From [Eubacterium] saphenum (GTDB taxonomy: Bacteria; Bacillota; Clostridia; Oscillospirales; Ruminococcaceae), in assembly GCA_004555635.1 (NCBI GenBank), contig SFHN01000021.1, positions 1 through 12,019 on the forward strand: a stretch of DNA of 12,019 nucleotides, read 5' to 3'. The number at the start of each line of letters is the position of its first letter. The first letter of the stretch is position 1. The translations under genes were made by a program, and so were the position numbers. Below are positions 6,300 through 12,019 of the stretch, piece after piece. The notes under the pieces were generated by a model. It worked only from the letters and a program-made list of their open reading frames with translations. It had not been told where the DNA came from and made no database searches.

Positions 6300-6306
6300 T
6301 TAAGCG

Positions 6307-6326
6307 GCGGCAGGCTTCTCTGCCGC
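6307..6326 (+). other. Intercistronic hairpin between pstS and pstC
   Basis: GCGGCAG (6307-6313) pairs perfectly with CTGCCGC (6320-6326) across a six-base loop. AAAAG follows rather than a T-run, so it is not a terminator. It may protect the pstS message from 3' decay and so raise PstS over the membrane subunits. Confidence 0.6.
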
Positions 6327-6349
6327 AAAAGCCGTATACGGAGGTTTTT

Positions 6350-7219
6350 ATGAAGAACAGAATGAACAAAGTGATTGAACGAACAATCCACGGAGTGTTT
6401 CTGATAATGGGACTGCTTACGGTGGGCTGCGTTCTGCTGATAACGGTTTACCTCATCATCTCGGGCATTCCCGCGATACGGGAAATCGGGCTTATCGATT
6501 TCCTTTTCGGGACGGAATGGGCGTCGACCTCCGCCGAGCCGAAATACGGAATACTCCCGTTTATTCTGACGAGTGTCTACGGCACGGCAGGTGCAATACT
6601 TATCGGAGTGCCTATCGGGTTTTTCGCGGCGGTTTATCTCTCGAAAATCGCAAAGCCCGCCGTTCGCTCGTTTATGGAGGGCGCGGTTAGCCTGCTTGCG
6701 GGAATACCGTCGGTTGTATACGGCCTTGTCGGAATGCTGGTGCTTGTGCCGGGGGTAAGGGCGCTGTTCCATATCCCTGACGGCGCAAGCCTTTTCTCGG
6801 CGATAATCGTGCTTGCTATTATGATACTCCCGTCAATCATCAAGGTTTCGATAACCGCGCTTGACGCCGTTCCGAAGGAATACGAGGACGCGTCCTTAGC
6901 GCTTGGCGCAACGCCCATCGAAACCTACTTCAAAGTGTCGGTGCCCGCGGCGAAAAGCGGAATTGCGGCGGCGGTGGTTCTGGGCGTCGGCAGAGCGATA
7001 GGCGAGGCGATGGCGGTTATGATGGTATCGGGAAACGCGTCTAATATGCCGTCGCTGTTTGAGAGCGTGCGCTTCCTTACCACGGCGGTTGCGAGCGAGA
7101 TGTCATATTCAAGCGGACTTCAGCAGCAGGCGCTTTTCTCGATTGCGCTGGTTCTGTTTTTGTTCATTATGATGATTAACGCGGCGCTTAACTTCTTCCT
7201 TAAAAAAGAGAGGAACTGA
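6350..7219 (+). CDS. pstC: Phosphate ABC transporter permease PstC
   Basis: 289 aa. GGAGG at 6340-6344 lies 5 nt before the ATG. An N-terminal membrane helix (about 13-37) is followed by the periplasmic-side FGTEW segment. Five further hydrophobic stretches form the MetI-like permease domain. The cytoplasmic EAA loop that docks on PstB is seen in EYEDASLALGATPIETYFKV (about 181-200), followed by VGRAIGEAMAVMMVSG, a strongly conserved PstC/PstA segment. PstC pairs with PstA to form the phosphate channel. The gene lies 50 nt after pstS and 2 nt before pstA, so the two permease genes are surely co-transcribed. PstC and PstA resemble each other; the gene order and the FGTEW motif favour PstC here. 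Confidence 0.95.
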   Translation: MKNRMNKVIERTIHGVFLIMGLLTVGCVLLITVYLIISGIPAIREIGLIDFLFGTEWASTSAEPKYGILPFILTSVYGTAGAILIGVPIGFFAAVYLSKIAKPAVRSFMEGAVSLLAGIPSVVYGLVGMLVLVPGVRALFHIPDGASLFSAIIVLAIMILPSIIKVSITALDAVPKEYEDASLALGATPIETYFKVSVPAAKSGIAAAVVLGVGRAIGEAMAVMMVSGNASNMPSLFESVRFLTTAVASEMSYSSGLQQQALFSIALVLFLFIMMINAALNFFLKKERN

Positions 7220-7221
7220 AT

Positions 7222-8073
7222 ATGCTTATCACAAAGCGAAAAGCGAAAACAGCGGCGATGAAAGCCGCCATGTATATCTCAACGGGATTAACGGCGGCGC
7301 TCGTCGTTTTCCTCGTGGTGTTTGTGTTTGTAAAGGGCATCCCGAACATCACCTGGGAGCTTCTCTCCACAAAGCCAAGCTACATAAGCGGCAGGATAGG
7401 CATTCTCCCCGATATCCTGAATACGCTGTATATTGTAATTGCAACGCTGGTTTTTGTTCTTCCGCTCGGAGTCGGCGCTGCGATTTACCTCACGGAATAC
7501 GCCAAGAACCAAAAAATCGTCGGCATAATCGAATACGCCGCAGAAACGCTCTCGGGCATTCCGTCAATTATTTACGGACTTGTCGGAATGCTGTTCTTCT
7601 GTCAGTTTTTAGGGTTCAGAACCTCGCTGCTTGCGGGCGCGCTTACCCTCGTTATAATGAACCTCCCGACGATTATGCGAACAACGCAGGAGAGCCTTAA
7701 AACCGTGCCGCAAAGCTACCGCGACGGCGCCTTCGGACTTGGCGCGGGAAAGTGGCGCGTAATAAGGACGGTGGTTATGCCGGGCTGCGTTGACGGCGTT
7801 ATCACGGGCTGCATACTGTCGGTTGGACGAATACTCGGCGAGTCGGCGGCGCTGCTGTTTACGGCGGGCTTCGCGCACGCGCTTTACAGCGTTTCAAGCG
7901 CGCTTGTAAACCCCGGCGCAACGCTTACCGTCGCACTTTATGTCTACGCAAAGGAACAGGGCGAGTTTGAAGCGGCTTTTGCAATCGCCGCGATACTTAT
8001 GATACTAACGCTTCTGATAAACCTGTCGGCGACGCTTGTCAGCAGGTACTTTGCGAAAAAACGAGAGCAATAA
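7222..8073 (+). CDS. pstA: Phosphate ABC transporter permease PstA
   Basis: 283 aa. The ATG at 7222 follows the pstC stop by 2 nt; the ribosome site GAGAGGA (7208-7214) lies within the end of pstC, which implies coupled translation. It has six predicted membrane helices, the first at about 14-38. The EAA loop reads [20 protein letters not shown], followed by [17 protein letters not shown], the conserved PstA segment. [20 protein letters not shown] after helix 1 is typical of PstA. Together with PstC it forms the membrane channel opened by ATP binding to PstB. The length is normal for the family and no defect is seen. Confidence 0.95.
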   Translation: MLITKRKAKTAAMKAAMYISTGLTAALVVFLVVFVFVKGIPNITWELLSTKPSYISGRIGILPDILNTLYIVIATLVFVLPLGVGAAIYLTEYAKNQKIVGIIEYAAETLSGIPSIIYGLVGMLFFCQFLGFRTSLLAGALTLVIMNLPTIMRTTQESLKTVPQSYRDGAFGLGAGKWRVIRTVVMPGCVDGVITGCILSVGRILGESAALLFTAGFAHALYSVSSALVNPGATLTVALYVYAKEQGEFEAAFAIAAILMILTLLINLSATLVSRYFAKKREQ

Positions 8074-8090
8074 CCCGAAAGGACAGAAAA

Positions 8091-8846
8091 ATGAGCGAAA
8101 TACTTACGGCAAAGAACCTTAACCTATGGTACGACAAGACCCACGCGCTGAAGGACGTAAACATTTCCATACCCGAGAAAAGCATAACAGCCTTTATCGG
8201 ACCGTCCGGATGCGGAAAATCCACGTTTCTGAAAACGCTCAACCGAATGAACGACCTTATCACGATTGTAAGAATAACGGGTGAGGTGTGCTACAAGGGG
8301 CAGAATATCTATGACAGCTCGGTTGACGTAAACGAGCTTAGGCGGGACATCGGAATGGTGTTTCAGAAGCCAAACCCGTTTCCTATGAGCATTTACGACA
8401 ACATAGCCTACGGACCGCGCACGCACGGCATAAAAAGCAAGGTTAAGCTTGACGAAATCGTCGAGCAGTCACTTCGCGACGCGGCTATCTGGGACGAGGT
8501 AAAGGACAGGCTGAAAAAGAACGCGCTCGGAATGTCGGGCGGACAGCAGCAGAGATTGTGCATTGCGAGGGCGCTTGCGGTAAAGCCGACCATTCTTCTG
8601 ATGGACGAACCAACCTCCGCGCTCGACCCTATTTCCACATCGAGAATAGAGGAACTTGCAATTCAGCTGAAAAAGAGTTATACTATTGTTATAGTCACTC
8701 ATAATATGCAGCAGGCAGTCCGAATTTCCGACAACACCGCGTTTTTCCTGCTCGGAGAGCTGATAGAATACGGCGAAACCGAAAAGCTGTTCTCGACCCC
8801 CACCGACAAACGCACAGAGGACTACATTACAGGAAGGTTTGGATAA
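8091..8846 (+). CDS. pstB: Phosphate ABC transporter ATP-binding protein PstB
   Basis: 251 aa. AAAGGA at 8078-8083 precedes the ATG by 7 nt. All motifs of an active ABC ATPase are present: Walker [10 protein letters not shown] (37-45, K43), Q-loop [10 protein letters not shown], signature MSGGQQQR (148-155), Walker [14 protein letters not shown] with D172 and E173, and the switch histidine H204 in VTHN. The FQKPNPFP and [11 protein letters not shown] segments are characteristic of PstB. It works as a dimer on the cytoplasmic face of PstC/PstA and hydrolyses ATP to import phosphate; it also passes transporter state to PhoU/PhoR. The TAA stop overlaps the phoU ATG by one base. Confidence 0.97.
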   Translation: MSEILTAKNLNLWYDKTHALKDVNISIPEKSITAFIGPSGCGKSTFLKTLNRMNDLITIVRITGEVCYKGQNIYDSSVDVNELRRDIGMVFQKPNPFPMSIYDNIAYGPRTHGIKSKVKLDEIVEQSLRDAAIWDEVKDRLKKNALGMSGGQQQRLCIARALAVKPTILLMDEPTSALDPISTSRIEELAIQLKKSYTIVIVTHNMQQAVRISDNTAFFLLGELIEYGETEKLFSTPTDKRTEDYITGRFG

Positions 8847-9493
8847 TGAGAAGCAGATTTGACGAGCAGCTTGCCTTGCTTAATACAGAGATGATTGAGA
8901 TGGGCGCCATGTGCGAGGAGGCAATCGCCCTCGCTTCAAAGGCGCTGACCACGGGGGATATTTCCCTCGCGAAAAACGTTGTTCCGATTTCCTCGGACAT
9001 CGACCGTAAGGAGCGCGATATCGAAACGCGCTGCCTTCGCCTTCTGCTTCAGCAGCAGCCCGTGGCAAAGGATTTGCGGCAGATTTCCGCGGCGCTGAAG
9101 ATGATAACCGATATGGAGCGCATAGGCGACCAGGCGGAGGACATCGCGGAGATAATTACCTATCTCGATGGAAAAACCGCCGAGGACACCATTCATATCC
9201 GCGATATGGCGGCGGAAACGATTGTGATGGTTACGGACAGCGTTGACGCATATGTAAAGCGCGACATCGAGCTTGCAAAAACGGTCATCGCGCACGACGA
9301 CAAGGTTGACGACTTTTTCGACAGAATAAAGCGCAGTCTTATTAAAATGGTGACGGAAAACCCCGAAAACGGCGAATTTGCGCTGGATTTGCTTATGATT
9401 GCGAAATACTTCGAGCGCATAGGCGACCACGCGGTGAACATTGCCGAATGGGTAATCTTCTCCGTCACGGGAGAGCACAAGCATAATCCGTAA
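8846..9493 (+). CDS. phoU: Phosphate signalling regulator PhoU
   Basis: 215 aa, the usual length. The ATG overlaps the pstB stop (TAATG), with AGGAAGG just upstream inside pstB, so translation is coupled. The protein is all-helical and made of two similar three-helix halves. Each half carries the metal-binding signature: ERIGDQAEDIAE in the first and ERIGDHAVNIAE in the second, where acidic residues bind iron or manganese clusters in known structures. PhoU is cytoplasmic and links PstB to the PhoR kinase, keeping PhoR inactive when phosphate is plentiful; loss in other bacteria causes uncontrolled phosphate uptake. Its place between pstB and the two-component genes fits this role exactly. Confidence 0.95.
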   Translation: MRSRFDEQLALLNTEMIEMGAMCEEAIALASKALTTGDISLAKNVVPISSDIDRKERDIETRCLRLLLQQQPVAKDLRQISAALKMITDMERIGDQAEDIAEIITYLDGKTAEDTIHIRDMAAETIVMVTDSVDAYVKRDIELAKTVIAHDDKVDDFFDRIKRSLIKMVTENPENGEFALDLLMIAKYFERIGDHAVNIAEWVIFSVTGEHKHNP

Positions 9494-9508
9494 AAGGAGT
9501 TGGTGAGA

Positions 9509-10189
9509 ATGATATGGTGCGTTGAGGACGACGCGAGTATCCGTGATATAGAGGTTTACGCGCTTCAGTCAACGGGCTTTGAGGCAAGGGGTTTTGAGGA
9601 CGGCGATAGCTTTCTTTCGGCGCTGAAAACCGAAACGCCTGACCTTGTTATTCTCGATATAATGCTGCCTGGAACCGACGGCACGGAAATACTTCGGAAA
9701 ATGAAGAGCATATCGGAATACGCGGGCATTCCCGTCATTATGGCGACGGCAAAGGGTGCGGAGTTTGACAAGGTGCAGGGGCTTGACCTCGGCGCGGACG
9801 ACTACCTCGTAAAACCGTTCGGTATGATGGAAATGGTGTCGCGGGTAAAGGCGGTGCTTCGCCGCTGCAAGCCGAAAAATGCGGGAAGCATACTGCGGCT
9901 GCGGGAGCTTTTGCTTAACCCCGACGAGCGCACCGTAACCATCGGCGTGGAGAACATCGCGCTTACATACAAGGAGTTCGAGCTGCTGAAGCTGTTTATG
10001 AGAAACCCCGGCAAGGTGTTTACGCGTGATATGCTGTTTAACGAGATTTGGGGCGCGGACTACGTCGGCGAAACGCGGACGGTAGATATGCATATACGAA
10101 CGCTGCGCAAAAAGCTCGGCGAATACGGCAGCATAATCGAAACCGTGCGCAATGTCGGCTATCGTATGGGGGTTCAGAATGACAGGTAG
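9509..10189 (+). CDS. phoB: Phosphate response regulator PhoB/PhoP (OmpR family)
   Basis: 226 aa from the ATG at 9509, which has AAAAGGAG 9 nt upstream. TTG (9500) and GTG (9503) in the same frame sit on or too close to that site. The receiver domain (1-117) has the acidic pocket E6-D7-D8, phosphoacceptor D50 in LVILDIMLPG, the conserved Thr in MATAKG and the Lys in LVKPF. The C-terminal winged helix (about 130-226) is of the OmpR/PhoB class (ALTYKEFELLKLF, VDMHIRTLRKKLGE, VRNVGYRMG). Once phosphorylated by PhoR it should bind the TTTACA repeats upstream of pstS and activate its own operon. It is named phoB in Gram-negatives and phoP in Bacillus; orthology by name is uncertain. The gene overlaps phoR by 11 nt. 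Confidence 0.93.
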   Translation: MIWCVEDDASIRDIEVYALQSTGFEARGFEDGDSFLSALKTETPDLVILDIMLPGTDGTEILRKMKSISEYAGIPVIMATAKGAEFDKVQGLDLGADDYLVKPFGMMEMVSRVKAVLRRCKPKNAGSILRLRELLLNPDERTVTIGVENIALTYKEFELLKLFMRNPGKVFTRDMLFNEIWGADYVGETRTVDMHIRTLRKKLGEYGSIIETVRNVGYRMGVQNDR

Positions 10190-11834
10190 GATTTTTCGCT
10201 CGATACTTACGACATCTATGGTGGTTCTCGCGGCGGCGCTGCTTGTTATAACAAGCTTTCTGTACACCTATTATACAGTTATACAGAAAAATCAGCTTCG
10301 CGACGAGCTTATGATTATTGCTTTTGCCGCCGAACAGTCGGGGGTGGATTATCTAAAAAGCCTTCCCTCGGACAACTATCGCGTTACCTTAGTCGGAAAC
10401 GACGGCACTGTGCTGTTTGATTCGCAGGCGAATGCAAGCGAAATGGATAACCACCTATCCCGCGAGGAAATCGCGCAGGCGCTCAAAACGGGCAAGGGCA
10501 GCAGCTCGCGCTATTCCTCGACGCTGACCCAGCAGACGCTTTACGAGGCGGTTTTGCTGTCGGACAAAACGGTGCTGCGAATTTCCGTGGAAAGGGCAAG
10601 CGCGCTTACGCTGCTTCTCGGAATGATTTATCCGATAATATTCATCATAATTATCGCGATAATCGTTTCTGCATTGCTTGCGCACAAGATGGCGAAGCGG
10701 ATTATCGAGCCGCTTAACAAGCTCGACCTTGACCACCCGACGGAAAACGACGCGTACGAGGAGATTGCCCCGCTGCTTAACCGCATACACCGTCAGAATA
10801 TGAAGATTGAGCACAAGGCGGGCGAGCTTAACCGCCAAAAAGAGGAGTTCAACCTCATCACGGAAAATATGCGCGAGGGGCTTGTGCTTCTTGACAAGGA
10901 CAGGTGCGTTATAACGATAAACCCCGCCGCGGCAAGGCTGTTTGAAACCGATACGAGCTGCGCGGGACAGGATTTCCTGACCGTTGACAGAAGGCGCGAC
11001 ATAAACGCAGCGCTTGATTCTGCCCTTGAAAACGGGCACAGCGATATCAGGGCGCAGCGCGGCGAGCGGGAATACCGCTTTGACATAAGCAGGATAGAAA
11101 CATCGGGCGAAACCGTCGGCGCGGTTATTTTAGCTTCGGATATTACCGAGCAGGCAAACGCCGAGAGAATGCGCCGCGAGTTTACCGCGAACGTTTCCCA
11201 CGAGCTGAAAACGCCGCTTCAGTCGATTACGGGCAGCGCAGAGCTTATCGAAAACGGACTTGTAAAGCCCGAGGATATGCCGCGCTTTATCGGGCATATC
11301 CGCACGGAGGCAACGCGGCTGGTTACGCTGGTTGACGACATAATCCGCCTGTCGCAGCTTGACGAGGGCGGCGAAATGCAAAGAGAAACCGTTTCGCTTC
11401 AGGCGGTTTCTGGCGAGGTATTCGACCTGCTTCGCGAATCGGCTGCGGCTTGCAATATAACGCTTAATCAGAGCGGCTTTGGCGAAGTTTTCGGCGTAAA
11501 GCAGCTTATGTTTGAGATTATCTACAACCTCTGCGACAACGCGATAAAGTACAACCGCGACGGCGGCAGGGTTGACGTCGATATCCGCGAAAGCGAGGAG
11601 GAAACCGTGCTTTCCGTATCCGATACGGGCATAGGAATCCCGCCCGAGCACCGCGAAAGGATTTTCGAGCGTTTTTACAGGGTTGACAAGAGCCACTCGA
11701 AGAAGTCGGGCGGCACCGGCTTGGGGCTTTCAATCGTAAAGCACGCCGTGCTGTACCACAACGGCAAAATCACCCTCGAAAGCGAGGAAAACAAGGGCAC
11801 GACAATAACCGCAGTTTTCCCCAAAAACAGATAA
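10179..11834 (+). CDS. phoR: Phosphate sensor histidine kinase PhoR
   Basis: 551 aa from the ATG at 10179, which has GGGGG 6 nt upstream and overlaps the phoB stop; an in-frame ATG at 10152 lacks a ribosome site. Domains in order: membrane helix 1 (about 7-34); an extracellular sensor of about 110 residues (with VGNDGTVLFDS); membrane helix 2 (about 140-166); a short HAMP-like linker; a PAS domain (about 215-310, ENMREGLVLLDKD); HisKA with H341 in VSHELKTPLQS; and HATPase_c with N454 in LCDNAIKYN, D482-TGIGIP and GGTGLGLSIVKHAV. This is the complete PhoR architecture of Firmicutes. It autophosphorylates on H341 and passes phosphate to D50 of the response regulator, under control of PhoU and the Pst transporter. 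It is the last gene of the operon. Confidence 0.93.
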   Translation: MTGRIFRSILTTSMVVLAAALLVITSFLYTYYTVIQKNQLRDELMIIAFAAEQSGVDYLKSLPSDNYRVTLVGNDGTVLFDSQANASEMDNHLSREEIAQALKTGKGSSSRYSSTLTQQTLYEAVLLSDKTVLRISVERASALTLLLGMIYPIIFIIIIAIIVSALLAHKMAKRIIEPLNKLDLDHPTENDAYEEIAPLLNRIHRQNMKIEHKAGELNRQKEEFNLITENMREGLVLLDKDRCVITINPAAARLFETDTSCAGQDFLTVDRRRDINAALDSALENGHSDIRAQRGEREYRFDISRIETSGETVGAVILASDITEQANAERMRREFTANVSHELKTPLQSITGSAELIENGLVKPEDMPRFIGHIRTEATRLVTLVDDIIRLSQLDEGGEMQRETVSLQAVSGEVFDLLRESAAACNITLNQSGFGEVFGVKQLMFEIIYNLCDNAIKYNRDGGRVDVDIRESEEETVLSVSDTGIGIPPEHRERIFERFYRVDKSHSKKSGGTGLGLSIVKHAVLYHNGKITLESEENKGTTITAVFPKNR

Positions 11835-11845
11835 CCCCATTCCCT

Positions 11846-11940
11846 TGCCAAAGGGGGCAAATTCCGCAAAGCAGCCGCACTCACAGGTCGGCTTAGCTGG
11901 GCGGGTCGAAAAACCGCTTTATCGCTGCCCCCTTTTGGCA
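11846..11940. repeat. Inverted-repeat element after phoR (MITE- or REP-like)
   Basis: The ends, TGCCAAAGGGGGCA (11846-11859) and TGCCCCCTTTTGGCA (11926-11940), are inverted repeats with a single one-base bulge. They enclose 66 bp with smaller palindromes, among them AGCCG/CGGCT (11873-11893). No gene is inside. It may be a small non-autonomous mobile or dispersed element, or a large terminator-like fold after the phosphate operon. Confidence 0.5.
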
Positions 11941-11958
11941 TTTCCCTTTTATATAGCA

Positions 11959-11989
11959 TTTTCCCCGCAGCGACAAACTGCGGGGAAAA
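11959..11989. repeat. Perfect 12-bp palindrome with reversed T/A polarity
   Basis: TTTTCCCCGCAG (11959-11970) pairs with CTGCGGGGAAAA (11978-11989) around CGACAAA. The T-run precedes the stem and the A-run follows it on both strands, the opposite of an intrinsic terminator. No function can be assigned. Confidence 0.6.
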
Positions 11990-11995
11990 AGCAAC

Positions 11996-12019
11996 TCCGA
12001 GCAACGTAAGCTGCTCGGA
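11996..12019 (+). terminator. Possible operon terminator, cut by the window end
   Basis: TCCGAGCA (11996-12003) pairs perfectly with TGCTCGGA (12012-12019) across an eight-base loop. The base after the stem, where a T-run would be expected, lies outside the window. It could terminate the phosphate operon or belong to the next gene. Confidence 0.45.

Noticed and set aside
9569..10267. Minus-strand open frame of 232 codons
   Set aside because: Antisense to the response regulator gene; basic, low-quality composition and no motif.
5499..11834. Phosphate operon considered as a novel system
   Set aside because: All seven genes have intact, classical motifs and the usual order; no extra or unusual gene is inserted.
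11675..12004. Minus-strand open frame of 109 codons at the window end
   Set aside because: Overlaps the kinase ATP-binding domain and crosses the inverted-repeat element; no motif.

Overview
The window looks like the chromosome of a low- to mid-GC Gram-positive anaerobe of class Clostridia, probably a Ruminococcus/Oscillospiraceae-type gut or rumen bacterium. The basis is strong AGGAGG-type ribosome sites, sigma-A promoters, lipobox lipoproteins, a pst-phoU-phoBR operon of Firmicutes type, and a membrane-anchored XRE regulator with a C-terminal zinc ribbon. The species cannot be fixed from the sequence alone.

Layout: (1) 1-606, the 3' part of a CPBP-family membrane protease gene, cut by the window edge. 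(2) 607-799, non-coding, holding a long imperfect inverted repeat and a terminator-like hairpin between convergent genes. (3) 800-2264, two minus-strand genes: an XRE/zinc-ribbon membrane regulator and a GNAT acetyltransferase. Each has its own promoter-like sequence. (4) 2414-5033, a plus-strand pair read from a near-perfect sigma-A promoter: a beta-lactamase-fold serine hydrolase lipoprotein and a CapA-family lipoprotein. They overlap by 29 nt and share a 101-bp, about 94% identical stretch covering the lipobox and the start of the linker. A terminator follows at 5070-5099. (5) 5101-5390, non-coding and rich in short hairpins, ending in a terminator-like structure with six Ts. (6) 5397-11834, the complete phosphate operon pstS-pstC-pstA-pstB-phoU-phoB(phoP)-phoR, preceded by TTTACA repeats that fit a Pho box. 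(7) 11835-12019, non-coding, with a pair of inverted repeats around an internal 66-nt segment and two further palindromes, the last cut by the window end.

How it works together: PstS captures phosphate outside the membrane, PstC/PstA form the channel and PstB drives it with ATP. PhoU couples transporter state to the histidine kinase PhoR, which phosphorylates PhoB/PhoP. The TTTACA repeats upstream of pstS imply that the regulator switches on its own operon when phosphate is scarce. The serine hydrolase/CapA pair is probably an envelope-related unit, with no visible link to the phosphate genes.

I see no convincing undescribed system. The phosphate operon is a classical arrangement. The parts most worth a second look are the duplicated lipoprotein leader, the hairpin-rich non-coding islands, and the zinc-ribbon membrane regulator.
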